Source: RGIG426 sp045598965 (lineage in GTDB: Bacteria; Bacillota; Clostridia; Oscillospirales; Acutalibacteraceae). Taken from it: a DNA stretch of 64,000 nt. A program made the translations under genes and the position numbers. Positions within the stretch are counted from its first letter, which is position 1. Each line of letters opens with the position of its first letter. Below, in pieces: positions 16,084-25,209 of the stretch. The DNA lies in NCBI GenBank assembly GCA_045598965.1, contig JAZRVH010000033.1:62001-126000 (forward strand), given 5' to 3'. Under the pieces are notes generated by a model that was given only the letters and a program-made list of their open reading frames with translations, searched no databases and was not told the DNA's origin.

Positions 16084-16962
16084 ATGGTGAGAAGTATGAC
16101 CGGCTATGGCCGTTGCCAGGAAACGATTGACGGACTCAACATTCAAGTGGAGCTGAAATCGGTCAACCACCGGTATTTTGAATATGGTTCACGGTTGCCC
16201 CGTGCCTATAACTTTTTGGATGACAAGCTGAAATCGTTTGTCCAGTCTCGTGTCTCCCGTGGCAAGGTGGACGTGACGGTGTATATTGAGGCGGCAGGTG
16301 ACGCCACGGCAACCGTGACGGTCGATCACACGTACGCCAAGGCGATGTATGAGGCGTTGTGTGATTTGCGGGACAGCTTCGGCTTGAAGGACGATATTTC
16401 CACCATGGCACTGGCTCGGATGCCGGATGTGATGAAAACCAAGCCGGCGGAATTGGACGAGGATGCGGTTTGGACGGCGGTGAAAACCGTTGCCGAAAAG
16501 GCTCTCGACCGATTTATCGACATGCGAGAGGCGGAGGGCGAAAAGCTGAAAGCCGACGTGCTCTCCCGTGCGGATTTCATTCTCGAAAAAGTTGCCATTG
16601 TGGAACAACGCAATCCGCAAACCGTGAAAGAGCATATGGAAAAAGTCGAAAAGCGGATGCGGGAGCTGTTGTCTACCGCTACGGTGGATGAGGGACGTCT
16701 GCTGACCGAAGCGGCGTTGTTCGCCGATAAAATTGCCGTGGCAGAGGAGACGGTTCGTCTGCGTAGCCACATTGATCAGATGCGTAAGCTTTTGGATTCC
16801 GAGGAGGCCGTGGGCAGAAAGCTGGACTTCCTTGTGCAAGAGATGAACCGTGAGGCCAATACCACCGGCTCAAAGGCTCAGGATTTAGAGCTGGCTCGTG
16901 TGGTGGTGGATATCAAAGCGGAGCTTGAAAAAATCCGTGAGCAAATTCAGAATATCGAATAA
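16084..16962 (+). CDS. yicC: YicC family endoribonuclease
   Basis: 292 residues. It starts MVRSMTGYGRCQ, the hallmark of the family, followed by ELKSVNHRYFEYGSRLPR and SRGKVDVTVYIE. The C-terminal half is largely helical and ends with IDQMRKLLDSEEAVGRKLDFLVQEMNREANTTGSKAQDLEL, which is the DUF1732 signature. YicC proteins are hexameric RNases involved in small RNA turnover in E. coli; in Firmicutes (YloC) they lie before remA and gmk, as here. It is the first gene behind the promoter at 16006, with remA 18 bases downstream. Confidence 0.95.
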   Translation: MVRSMTGYGRCQETIDGLNIQVELKSVNHRYFEYGSRLPRAYNFLDDKLKSFVQSRVSRGKVDVTVYIEAAGDATATVTVDHTYAKAMYEALCDLRDSFGLKDDISTMALARMPDVMKTKPAELDEDAVWTAVKTVAEKALDRFIDMREAEGEKLKADVLSRADFILEKVAIVEQRNPQTVKEHMEKVEKRMRELLSTATVDEGRLLTEAALFADKIAVAEETVRLRSHIDQMRKLLDSEEAVGRKLDFLVQEMNREANTTGSKAQDLELARVVVDIKAELEKIREQIQNIE

Positions 16963-16980
16963 CACGGGGAGGAACGGGAT

Positions 16981-17232
16981 ATGAAACTCATAAACGTCGG
17001 TTTCGGCAATATGATTGCCGCCCCCCGAATGGTGGGCGTTGTCAGCCCTGATTCCGCTCCGATTAAACGAATGATTTCCGAGGCACGGGAGCAGAAAATG
17101 CTGATTGACGCCACATACGGTCGTCGCACCCGTGCGGTGATTATTATGGACAGTGATCACGTGGTTTTGTCGGCGTTGTCTCCCGAAACCTTGTGTGCTC
17201 GTGCGGATGCCGCTGACGAAACGGAGGAATAA
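16981..17232 (+). CDS. remA: RemA family extracellular matrix regulator (DUF370)
   Basis: 83 residues. MKLINVGFGNMIAAPRMVGVVSPDSAPIKRM, then AREQKMLIDATYGRRTRAVIIMDSDHVVLSAL, matches RemA/YlzA very closely. RemA forms rings that bind DNA and activates matrix and osmoprotection genes in Bacillus; in clostridia its targets are less clear. The tail (ARADAADETEE) is acidic. It lies between yicC and gmk, the standard Firmicute arrangement. GGGGAGG precedes the ATG. Confidence 0.96.
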   Translation: MKLINVGFGNMIAAPRMVGVVSPDSAPIKRMISEAREQKMLIDATYGRRTRAVIIMDSDHVVLSALSPETLCARADAADETEE

Positions 17233-17234
17233 CG

Positions 17235-17810
17235 ATGGCGAAAAACGGTTTATTGGTGGTGCTGTCTGGCCCGTCCGGTTGCGGCAAAGGAACGGTGCTT
17301 GCCCGTGTGTTGGAACAACGGAGCAGTGCGTGTGTATCGGTTTCTATGACCACTCGTGACCCTCGTCCCGGCGAGATAGACGGGGTGCATTACTTCTTTG
17401 TCACGAAAGAGCAGTTTATGGAAGCGATTGCCGCCGATGCTTTTTTGGAGTATGCGGAGTATGCCGGTAATTTTTACGGCACTCCCAAAGCGTGGGTTGA
17501 GGAACAACGTGCCGCCGGTCGTGACGTGGTACTGGAAATCGAGGTACAGGGCGGACAACAGATTATTGAGAAATGCCCCGATGCCGTATCCGTTTTTCTT
17601 GCCTCACCGTCACTTGAGGAACTGGAACGCCGTTTGCGTGCCCGTGGCACCGAAACAGAGGAAAAAATCCAACGCCGCTTAAAACGGGCCGTGTGGGAAT
17701 TGACTCAAAAAGACGCCTACCGCTATCTTGTGGTGAATGACGAGGTGGACAAGGCGGCGGCACGGATGATAGAAATTATGGAGCTGGAAAGCGAAATCAA
17801 AAATGCGTAA
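17235..17810 (+). CDS. gmk: Guanylate kinase
   Basis: 191 residues. P-loop LSGPSGCGKGTV (residues 8-19), then SVSMTTRDPRPGEIDGVHYFFVTKEQF, EYAEYAGNFYGTPKAWVEEQ, VVLEIEVQGGQQI and RLKRAVWEL. It phosphorylates GMP to GDP with ATP. The ribosome binding site GGAGG lies at the end of remA, 2 bases before the start, so the genes are tightly coupled. The length is normal. Confidence 0.97.
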   Translation: MAKNGLLVVLSGPSGCGKGTVLARVLEQRSSACVSVSMTTRDPRPGEIDGVHYFFVTKEQFMEAIAADAFLEYAEYAGNFYGTPKAWVEEQRAAGRDVVLEIEVQGGQQIIEKCPDAVSVFLASPSLEELERRLRARGTETEEKIQRRLKRAVWELTQKDAYRYLVVNDEVDKAAARMIEIMELESEIKNA

Positions 17811-17843
17811 TCAAAAATTTACATATTGCAGGAGGAATTTGTT

Positions 17844-18044
17844 ATGTTAAGACCGACCGACATTGAAAAATTGAAGGGCAACAAAAGCCGCTATGCGGTG
17901 GTAGTGGGCGTGGCAAAACGTGCCCGTGAAATTGCCTCGAAAGCGGAAGAGGAGAATGCTATCCTCATTGAAAAACCCGTCAGCTTGGCGGTTGCCGATT
18001 TAACGGAGGGCGACTATAAAATCATGATGCCCGAAAACGAGTAA
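17844..18044 (+). CDS. rpoZ: RNA polymerase omega subunit
   Basis: 66 residues from the ATG at 17844 (GGAGGA 8 bases upstream). MLRPTDIEKLKGNKSRYAVVVGVAKRAREI, then KPVSLAVADLTEGDY, is the omega pattern (helix with S-R-Y-x-L/V-V and A-K-R-A-R-E-I; K-P-V ... A). It helps assemble and stabilise RNA polymerase. The position after gmk is conserved in Firmicutes. The coaBC gene often found next is absent here and priA follows directly. Confidence 0.95.
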   Translation: MLRPTDIEKLKGNKSRYAVVVGVAKRAREIASKAEEENAILIEKPVSLAVADLTEGDYKIMMPENE

Positions 18045-18076
18045 TTTACAGGAACGAAAAACAGGAGGTGAAAGCG

Positions 18077-20533
18077 GTGCAGTTGCCGACGATAGTTACA
18101 GCGGCGGTGGAGGGCACCGCATTTCACTTTGATAAGCCCTATAGCTACTTGTGGCAGGATTCCGACACAGAGCCGACACCCGGACTTCGGGTGCTGGTTC
18201 CTTTCGGCGGCGGTAACCGCCGTCGTCAAGCGGTGATTTTGAGCGTGCAAAAGGAACAACCGGTTCCGAAACTGAAACCGGTTGCCGCTGTGCTGGATGA
18301 GGAGCCGCTGTTTACTTCGGAAATGCTGGAAACGGCGTTGTGGCTGAAAGAGCATACGTTTTGTACGCTGTTTGAGGCCCTCAAAACCCAGCTTCCTCCG
18401 GGACTGACGATGCGGGTGACCCCGTTGTACCGTGCGGTGCAAAACGTCACGGAGGATGAGCTTGCTGCCCTTTCCGAGGAGGAACGCCGTGTCTATTTTG
18501 AGGTGGCTTCCTTTGACGATGGACTGGAGAGAGGAGCTCTTTTTAAGGCGTTGGGGCTTTCCGAGCTGTGTACCGTTCCCGAAAAACTCATCAAAAAAGG
18601 GCTTTTAACGGTTGACGTATCTGCCGAACGTGTGGCCAACGATGCCACGGTTCGAATGGCACGTCTTGCGGTGGAGGGCGACGAGCTGTTTGCTCGCCTT
18701 GCCGAGCAGAAGCTCACCCAAAAACAGCAAACGGTGATAACCTTTTTATCGGAAGTCGGCTGTGCAACAGTGAAAGAAATTTCGTATTTTGCGGTGGCAT
18801 CCTCGGCGGTGGTTAACGCCCTTGTGAAAAAAGGGCTGGTGGAGTTTTTTGAGAAGGAACGTCTGCGTTCGCCGGTAAAAACGGTGGGAACAGTTGCGGA
18901 TACGGTTGTCTTAAACGATGAACAACAAGCGGTGTTTGAGCAACTCTCCGACCTGTCCAAAGGAGAAAAGCCTGCTGCCGCTCTTTTATACGGCGTGACG
19001 GGAAGCGGCAAGACGCAGGTATATATGCGGCTGATTGAGGATGTGCTGTCTCGTGGAAAACGGGCATTGGTGCTCGTTCCCGAAATCTCGCTGACTCCCC
19101 AAGTGGTGGATGGCTTTACCCGCCGCTTCGGACGTAACGTAGCGGTGCTTCACAGCGGACTTTCTGTGGGGGAACGGATGGATGAGTGGAAACGCATTCG
19201 TAGGGGTGACGCCACGATTGTAGTGGGCACTCGCTCGGCGGTGTTTGCACCCCTTTCGGATTTAGGGCTTATCGTGTTTGACGAGGAGCAGGAGCATACC
19301 TACAAATCCGAAACCTCGCCTCGCTATCACGCCCGTGATGTGGCAAAATTTCGTGCCGCCAAAAATAACGCTCTGGTACTGCTGGCTTCTGCCACTCCGT
19401 CGGTGGATAGTTTTCGCCGTGCCAAAGAGGGAAAAATGCGGCTGTTGACTTTGGATTCCCGTTACGGTGAGGCGAAGCTGCCTACCGTAAAGGTGGCGGA
19501 TATGCGGGCCGATGAGTCCGGATACGCTATCGGTGAGGCACTGAAAGCCGAAATGGAAACGTGTCTTGCCGCCGGCAAACAAGTGATTTTATTGCTGAAC
19601 CGCCGTGGGTATCACACGTTTGTCTCCTGTCGCCATTGCGGGCATGTGTTGACTTGCCCGTCCTGCTCGGTGTCCATGACCTACCACGCCGCCAACGCCC
19701 AGCTGATGTGTCACTATTGCGGCTATCATCGCCCGAGGTTGATCGCTTGTCCCGAATGCGGGGAGGAGGCTCTTCGCTATGCGGGTCTCGGCACCCAAAA
19801 GGTTGAGGACGATTTGGCGGAGCTGTTTCCGGACGTTCCGGTACTGCGAATGGATGCCGATACCACGATGTCTCGCTTTTCTTACGAAGAAAAATTCGCC
19901 GCCTTTGCACGGGGCGAATATCAGATTATGATTGGCACCCAAATGGTCGCCAAGGGATTGGATTTTCCCGATGTCGGTCTTGTGGGGGTGCTGTCTGCCG
20001 ACCAAACGCTTTACGGGGATGATTATCGTGCGTATGAGACGGCGTTTTCACTGCTTACGCAGGTGATTGGCCGTGCCGGACGACGGGACGCCAACAGCCT
20101 GGCGGTTATTCAAACCATGACGCCGGAAAACCCCGTAATTGCACTGGCGGCGGCACAGGATTATCCCGCCTTTTTCGAAACCGAGATAGAATCCCGCTAT
20201 CGAATGAAATATCCACCCTTTTCCGATTTGTTCCAAATCGGTTTTGTGGGGGAGCGGGAAAGTACAGTAAAATCCGCCGCTGATGATTTTCTTTCGATGC
20301 TTCATACAGCGGTCACCACCACTTATACCGATGTGCCGCTGATTGCCTTAGATCCTACACGTGCCACGGTGGCAAAGGCGGCGGGAAAATACCGGTATCG
20401 CTTGTTGCTGAAAGGGGTTAGCCGTGCCCGCACACGAGAGATGCTTGCGGCACTGTTAACGTTGTTCGGCAAAGACCCGAAGCATAAAACCGTTACCGCA
20501 TTTATTGATGTCAATCCTGCGAGTATGCTGTGA
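18077..20533 (+). CDS. priA: Primosomal protein N' (replication restart helicase)
   Basis: 818 residues from a GTG at 18077. An earlier in-frame GTG (18068) lies inside the AGGAGGTG ribosome binding site, so the second is preferred. There is an N-terminal DNA-binding domain, then a helicase core with LLYGVTGSGKTQVYM (Walker A), LVPEISLTP, VVGTRSAVFAPL, VFDEEQEHTYK and LASATPS. A zinc-binding insert with eight cysteines in four pairs (CRHCGH ... CPSCS ... CHYCGY ... CPECGE) and a C-terminal MIGTQMVAKGLDFPDVGLVGV and QVIGRAGR follow. It reloads the replication fork at stalled sites. The deformylase gene follows 26 bases later. Confidence 0.96.
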   Translation: MQLPTIVTAAVEGTAFHFDKPYSYLWQDSDTEPTPGLRVLVPFGGGNRRRQAVILSVQKEQPVPKLKPVAAVLDEEPLFTSEMLETALWLKEHTFCTLFEALKTQLPPGLTMRVTPLYRAVQNVTEDELAALSEEERRVYFEVASFDDGLERGALFKALGLSELCTVPEKLIKKGLLTVDVSAERVANDATVRMARLAVEGDELFARLAEQKLTQKQQTVITFLSEVGCATVKEISYFAVASSAVVNALVKKGLVEFFEKERLRSPVKTVGTVADTVVLNDEQQAVFEQLSDLSKGEKPAAALLYGVTGSGKTQVYMRLIEDVLSRGKRALVLVPEISLTPQVVDGFTRRFGRNVAVLHSGLSVGERMDEWKRIRRGDATIVVGTRSAVFAPLSDLGLIVFDEEQEHTYKSETSPRYHARDVAKFRAAKNNALVLLASATPSVDSFRRAKEGKMRLLTLDSRYGEAKLPTVKVADMRADESGYAIGEALKAEMETCLAAGKQVILLLNRRGYHTFVSCRHCGHVLTCPSCSVSMTYHAANAQLMCHYCGYHRPRLIACPECGEEALRYAGLGTQKVEDDLAELFPDVPVLRMDADTTMSRFSYEEKFAAFARGEYQIMIGTQMVAKGLDFPDVGLVGVLSADQTLYGDDYRAYETAFSLLTQVIGRAGRRDANSLAVIQTMTPENPVIALAAAQDYPAFFETEIESRYRMKYPPFSDLFQIGFVGERESTVKSAADDFLSMLHTAVTTTYTDVPLIALDPTRATVAKAAGKYRYRLLLKGVSRARTREMLAALLTLFGKDPKHKTVTAFIDVNPASML

Positions 20534-20559
20534 TACCCGCATTTTTGGAGGAGTTATGT

Positions 20560-21033
20560 ATGGCTTTACGTAATATTTTAACGTCCGATGAGGCTCAGTT
20601 GCATAAGGTGTGTCGTCCCGTAACCGAATTTAATGAGCGGCTGTGGGAGCTGCTCGATGATATGCAGGAAACCCTTACCGCTGCAAACGGCGTGGGGCTT
20701 GCCGGCCCGCAGGTGGGAATTTTGCGTCGTCTGTTCATTATGGACACCGGCGACGGGTTTATCGAAGCGATTAACCCCACCATTCTCGGCAAAAAAGGAG
20801 AGCAAACCGGACAAGAGGGGTGTCTTTCCTGTCCCAACGAGTGGGGGATTGTTACACGCCCGCAAAAGGTGATTTTGCAGGCACAAGACCGTTATGGTAA
20901 AGAATATCGCCTGAAATGTGAGGATTTGATGGCTCGGTGTGCGTGCCACGAAAATGACCATTTGGACGGCATTTTGTTTACCGAACGTGCCGACCGTATG
21001 ATGACCGAGGAAGAACTGAGAGCGGAGGACTAA
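20560..21033 (+). CDS. def: Peptide deformylase
   Basis: 157 residues from the ATG at 20560 (GGAGGAG upstream). The three catalytic motifs are present: GVGLAGPQVG (motif 1), EGCLSCPNEWG (motif 2, with the metal-ligand Cys) and CACHENDHLDGILF (motif 3, HExxH form H-E-N-D-H). It removes the formyl group from nascent protein N-termini with a bound Fe2+. It is directly followed by fmt one base after the stop codon; the pair adds and removes the same formyl group. Confidence 0.96.
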   Translation: MALRNILTSDEAQLHKVCRPVTEFNERLWELLDDMQETLTAANGVGLAGPQVGILRRLFIMDTGDGFIEAINPTILGKKGEQTGQEGCLSCPNEWGIVTRPQKVILQAQDRYGKEYRLKCEDLMARCACHENDHLDGILFTERADRMMTEEELRAED

Positions 21034-21034
21034 A

Positions 21035-21952
21035 ATGCGTATCGTTTTTATGGGAACGCCGGATTTTGCGTTGCCGTCGCTTGAACGGTTGCTTTCGGAC
21101 GGTCATGACGTTACGTTGGTGGTGACCCAAGCCGACAAAACGGTGGGACGAAAACAGATTTTGACCCCGCCGCCGGTAAAATCACTGGCGATGGAACGGG
21201 GAATTCCCGTGTTCCAACCGTCCTCAATGAAAACCGACGAAACCTTTGACCGTCTCGCCGCCGAAAAACCGGATTGCATCGTGGTGGTGGCGTATGGCAA
21301 GATTATTCCGCAAAGAGTGTTGGATTTGCCGAAATACGGCTGTGTCAACGTTCACGGCTCGCTTCTTCCACGGTTTCGAGGTGCCGCTCCCATTCAGTGG
21401 GCGGTGCTTGCCGGCGACGAAGAAAGCGGTGTTGCCACTATGCAGATGGATGCGGGACTGGATACCGGTGATATTTTGATGGAACGCCGTCGCAAGGTGG
21501 GCGAGATGACAGCCGGCGAGTTGTTTGATGCCCTTGCCGCCGACGGTGCGGATGTGCTATCGGAAACGCTTAAAGGCTTAGAGACGGGGACGATTGTCCC
21601 CAAACCGCAGGTGGGCGAGAGTGTGTATGCACCGATGCTCTCCAAGGCGGACAGCCCGATGGATTTTAGCCGTAAAGCTTGCGAACTTTACAATCAAGTG
21701 CGTGGCTTAAATCCATGGCCTACTGCCCAAACGGTTTGGAACGGAAAAACCTTAAAGGTTCACGCCGCCAAGGTGGGAGAGCCTACGAAGGGCAAACCGG
21801 GAGAAATCGTCAGCGGGTCACCGCTTTGCGTGGCGTGCGGTGATGGGATGAGCCTGCAACTTGTCACAGTTCAAATGGAGGGCGGCAAAGCGATGGACGC
21901 CTCTCTCTTTTGGAGAGGGCACGAGGTTCCGCTTGGAACGGTGATTGGATAA
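21035..21952 (+). CDS. fmt: Methionyl-tRNA formyltransferase
   Basis: 305 residues. MRIVFMGTPDFALPSLERLL at the start, VVVAYGKIIPQRVLDLPKYGCVNVHGSLLPRFRGAAPIQWAVLAGD with the SLLPxxRGxxPxxW formyl-transfer signature, TMQMDAGLDTGDIL, and a C-terminal domain (LYNQVRGLNPWPTA ... KVHAAKV). It formylates initiator Met-tRNA using 10-formyl-THF. The length is normal. Confidence 0.96.
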   Translation: MRIVFMGTPDFALPSLERLLSDGHDVTLVVTQADKTVGRKQILTPPPVKSLAMERGIPVFQPSSMKTDETFDRLAAEKPDCIVVVAYGKIIPQRVLDLPKYGCVNVHGSLLPRFRGAAPIQWAVLAGDEESGVATMQMDAGLDTGDILMERRRKVGEMTAGELFDALAADGADVLSETLKGLETGTIVPKPQVGESVYAPMLSKADSPMDFSRKACELYNQVRGLNPWPTAQTVWNGKTLKVHAAKVGEPTKGKPGEIVSGSPLCVACGDGMSLQLVTVQMEGGKAMDASLFWRGHEVPLGTVIG

Positions 21953-22015
21953 TCTGTAAAGTCATAAGGCTTTACGCTCTGTTTTTGTGAAATAAGATGA
22001 GGGGAGGAAATCGAC

Positions 22016-23392
22016 GTGGCAAATGAAGATAAAACGACGATTTCTGCCCGTGAGATGGCGGCGAAATCGCTGCAAAAGCTTCACCGAAACGGGGGATATT
22101 CCAACATTCTCATCGACAACGCTCTTTCCGGTGTGTACAAAAACGCACCGTCAGCAGAAAAGGCGTTATTCTCTCTCTTGGTTCGTGGTGTGGAGGAGCG
22201 TCGTCTTACGCTGGATTATCTTTTACAGGCTCGCTCAAAGCAGCCGCTGAAACGATTGCACCCCTTGGTGCTTGAGCATTTACGGGTTGGCGTGTTCCAA
22301 CTGCTTTACTGTGATAAAATTCCCGTTTCTGCCGCCGTAAATGAGGCGGTGAAATTGACAAAAGCCTGCGGACAAAGCCGTGCGGCGGGGTTTGTTAATG
22401 CGGTTCTTCGAGGGATTGACCGGGAACGGGATACGCTGTTTGATGCGGTTTCTACCGAAGAGGAGCATTTGTGCCTGATGGCTTCCTGCCCAAAGCCGTT
22501 GTTTGACTTTTTTGTTGGTGCATATGGGGCGGATGTTGCCCGCAATCTTGTGGAGCATTTTAACGAACGACCGCCGGTGTCCATAAAAATCAACACGCTG
22601 CAAACTACCGAGGAAACCTGGGCGAAAGACGCTGAAAAAGCGGGGATTTCCTTTGCGTTTGTGGAGGGGCTTCCCGCCACCGTAACGGTGGAGCCCGCTG
22701 ACGAACGGAAAATACTTGATTTTTCTAATAAAGAGTGGTATTATCAAGACGTTGCGTCGGGGTGGTGCGTAAAAGCGTTGTCTTTGCAACCGGGCGAACG
22801 GATTGCCGACGTTTGTGCCGCTCCCGGCGGAAAGACGTTGACGGCCGCCCAGTATATGGAAAACACCGGCTCGATTTTAGCGTGTGACCTCTATCCGCAA
22901 AAGTGCGATATGATGGAACAGCGGGCGAAAGAATGCGGTGCGAATATAGTGCAAACGTTGGTGAGAGACGGGGCTACGCCTTGTCCGAAGCCGCTTTTTG
23001 AAAGCTTTGACCGAGTTTTGTGTGATGTTCCTTGTTCCGGCCTCGGTGTCATTCGACGTAAACCGGAAATTCGCTATAAAGAGCTGACAATGCTGTCGGA
23101 ATTGCCCGATTTGCAATACCGGATTTTGGAGCAGAGTGCCGCTATGGTGAAGAAAGGCGGCGTCTTGCAGTATTCCACCTGCACACTGAACCCCGCTGAA
23201 AATGAGGAACAAACGGCTCGTTTTCTTAAGGAGCATCCGGAGTTTTTGCCCCGTGTTCTTCCCGTGCCGGAGCTTTTCTCGCTTTGCGGGAAAACGCCGA
23301 GTCACGAAATCACGCTGTTTCCTCACTTGACCGGAAGCGACGGCTTTTATATCGCCGGATTTGTAAAGAAAGGCGGCGAGGACAATGGATAA
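22016..23392 (+). CDS. rsmB: 16S rRNA (cytosine967-C5)-methyltransferase
   Basis: 458 residues from a GTG start (GGGGAGG 9 bases upstream). An N-terminal NusB-like helical domain (AREMAAKSLQKLHRNGGYSNILID) is followed by the Rossmann methyltransferase: VCAAPGGKTLTAAQYM (SAM loop), FDRVLCDVPCSGLGVIRRKPEIRYK (first catalytic Cys in the PCSG motif) and LQYSTCTLNPAENEEQ (second Cys). It modifies 16S rRNA. The 63 bases before it contain a weak inverted repeat (GTAAAG/CTTTAC) only. It overlaps rlmN by 8 bases. Confidence 0.95.
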   Translation: MANEDKTTISAREMAAKSLQKLHRNGGYSNILIDNALSGVYKNAPSAEKALFSLLVRGVEERRLTLDYLLQARSKQPLKRLHPLVLEHLRVGVFQLLYCDKIPVSAAVNEAVKLTKACGQSRAAGFVNAVLRGIDRERDTLFDAVSTEEEHLCLMASCPKPLFDFFVGAYGADVARNLVEHFNERPPVSIKINTLQTTEETWAKDAEKAGISFAFVEGLPATVTVEPADERKILDFSNKEWYYQDVASGWCVKALSLQPGERIADVCAAPGGKTLTAAQYMENTGSILACDLYPQKCDMMEQRAKECGANIVQTLVRDGATPCPKPLFESFDRVLCDVPCSGLGVIRRKPEIRYKELTMLSELPDLQYRILEQSAAMVKKGGVLQYSTCTLNPAENEEQTARFLKEHPEFLPRVLPVPELFSLCGKTPSHEITLFPHLTGSDGFYIAGFVKKGGEDNG

Positions 23393-24422
23393 ACGTGATG
23401 TGAAATCCATGACGGATGCGGAACTGACCGCCTTTGTGACAGAAGCGGGGTTTCCCGCATTTCGTGCCAAGCAAATTCGCTCGTTTTTAGACCGTGGTGT
23501 CACCGATTTTGATACAATGCAAAACTTGCCTGCCGATTTGCGGGCGGTGCTTAAGGAGCAATGTGTTGTGCCGTCGGTGACGGTAGAAAAACGCTTTGTC
23601 TCCGCCATTGACGGAACGGTGAAATACTTGTTCCGTTTGTCCGATGGGGAAGTGGTGGAATCGGTGCTGATGCACTATAAACACGGTTGGTCTCAGTGCT
23701 TGTCCACCCAAGTCGGTTGCCGTATGGGCTGTTCCTTTTGTGCAACCGGGATGGAGGGACTTGTACGCAATCTGCTTCCCTCTGAAATGATTGCCCAAAT
23801 TGAGGCCGCCGAAGCCGCAGAGGCAGAGAAAAATGTGCGGGTCTCCCACATTGTGCTGATGGGAATGGGCGAGCCGCTTGACAACTATGACAACGTGCTA
23901 CGCTTTCTTCAAATGCTTTCGGAAGAGGGCGGCGTGCATATCGGGATGCGGCACGTGTCCCTTTCCACTTGCGGATTGGTGGACAAAATCCGCCGCTTGC
24001 AAGAGGAAAATTTGCAGTTGACGTTATCGGTATCCCTCCATGCTCCAAACGATGACCTGCGTCGACAGATGATGCCGGTGGCGAAGCGTTGGTCGGTGGA
24101 TGAATTGATTTCCGCCTGCCGGGAGTATGCAGAAGCGACCTCACGTCGTATCTCTTTTGAGTATGCGATGATTGATGGGGTAAACGATTCGGACGAATGT
24201 GCCCGAGAATTGGCAGGAAAGCTGAAAGGAATGCTATGCCACGTGAATCTTATCCCCGCTAATGAGGTGCGGGGAAAAGACCATAAACGCAGTAAAGCCG
24301 AACGCTTAAAGGCGTTTTCGGATATAGTAGCTGCCCGGGGAATTCCCGTAACGGTACGACGTACGTTGGGTGCGGATATCAGTGCATCCTGCGGGCAGTT
24401 GAAACGCAAAGAACAACTTTGA
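23385..24422 (+). CDS. rlmN: 23S rRNA A2503 / tRNA A37 C2-methyltransferase
   Basis: 345 residues, radical SAM enzyme. STQVGCRMGCSFCATGMEGLVRNL carries the CxxxCxxC iron-sulfur motif. VLMGMGEPLDNYDNVLRFL, HVSLSTCGLVDKI and TLSVSLHAPNDDLR follow, and near the end VTVRRTLGADISASCGQL supplies the methyl-carrying Cys region. It methylates A2503 of 23S rRNA and some tRNAs. Its start overlaps rsmB, so translation is coupled. The next gene (PP2C) starts 36 bases on. Confidence 0.96.
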   Translation: MDKRDVKSMTDAELTAFVTEAGFPAFRAKQIRSFLDRGVTDFDTMQNLPADLRAVLKEQCVVPSVTVEKRFVSAIDGTVKYLFRLSDGEVVESVLMHYKHGWSQCLSTQVGCRMGCSFCATGMEGLVRNLLPSEMIAQIEAAEAAEAEKNVRVSHIVLMGMGEPLDNYDNVLRFLQMLSEEGGVHIGMRHVSLSTCGLVDKIRRLQEENLQLTLSVSLHAPNDDLRRQMMPVAKRWSVDELISACREYAEATSRRISFEYAMIDGVNDSDECARELAGKLKGMLCHVNLIPANEVRGKDHKRSKAERLKAFSDIVAARGIPVTVRRTLGADISASCGQLKRKEQL

Positions 24423-24458
24423 AAAAACCGACGATATATCGGCGAGAGGAGGAGCACC

Positions 24459-25184
24459 GTGCAGACATACGGAAAGACAGATACGGGGCGGGCACGCCCG
24501 AATAACCAAGATGCGTTTGCCTGTGGTCGTCTGGCAGACGATGTGGTGTTTGCCGTCGTATGCGACGGAATGGGCGGTGCCAAGGGCGGCAATGTTGCCA
24601 GTACTCTTGCGGTGAAAATCATCACCGAGCGGATTGCCGCTTCCTATCGTGAAAATATGACGCCGCAATCCATTCGCTATGTGTTGGAATGTGCCATTGC
24701 CGCCGCCAATGTTGAGGTATACGATACGGCGGTTAAGGACGAAAATCTCCACGGAATGGGCACAACGGTGGTTGCCGCTGTGGTGTGCGGGAAAACCGCT
24801 GTGGTGGCACACATTGGAGACAGCCGTGCCTACCTAATGAGCGATGACGGCTTGGAACAGGTTACCCGTGACCATTCCCTGGTGCAGGAAATGGTGGAAA
24901 GCGGTAAGCTTACCGAGAACGAGGCCAAAAGTCACCCCCGCAAGCACTTTATCACCCGTGCACTGGGAGTGGAGGATATGGTTGAGTGCGATATCGACGA
25001 ACGGGAAATCCCGGAACGGGGTGCGTTGCTGATTTGTACCGACGGTCTCACCAATATGGTGGACACGGATGAAATTCGGAAAATTTTACTTTCCTACCCG
25101 CCGCAGACGGCGGCAGAGCGGTTAATCCATGCTGCAAATATGGCGGGCGGAAGCGATAATATCACCGTGGCTTTGATAGCCTGA
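24459..25184 (+). CDS. PP2C-type protein serine/threonine phosphatase
   Basis: 241 residues from a GTG with GAGGAGGAG upstream. The metal-binding and catalytic motifs are complete: TDTGRARPNNQDAF, VVCDGMGGAKGGNVAS, HGMGTTVVAAVV, HIGDSRAYLM, LTRDHS-like TRDHSLVQEMVESGKL, ALLICTDGLTN and GGSDNITVALI. It is the PrpC/Stp type that reverses phosphorylation by the adjacent PrkC kinase, acting on cell division, wall and translation targets. It sits 25 bases before the kinase gene, as in most Firmicutes. Confidence 0.95.
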   Translation: MQTYGKTDTGRARPNNQDAFACGRLADDVVFAVVCDGMGGAKGGNVASTLAVKIITERIAASYRENMTPQSIRYVLECAIAAANVEVYDTAVKDENLHGMGTTVVAAVVCGKTAVVAHIGDSRAYLMSDDGLEQVTRDHSLVQEMVESGKLTENEAKSHPRKHFITRALGVEDMVECDIDEREIPERGALLICTDGLTNMVDTDEIRKILLSYPPQTAAERLIHAANMAGGSDNITVALIA

Positions 25185-25209
25185 TACACACGAAAAGGAG
25201 AACGGACAG

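Noticed and set aside
21953..22015. GTAAAG/CTTTAC inverted repeat before rsmB as a terminator
   Set aside because: Stem of 6 bp with weak T-tract; the gene order suggests continued transcription.
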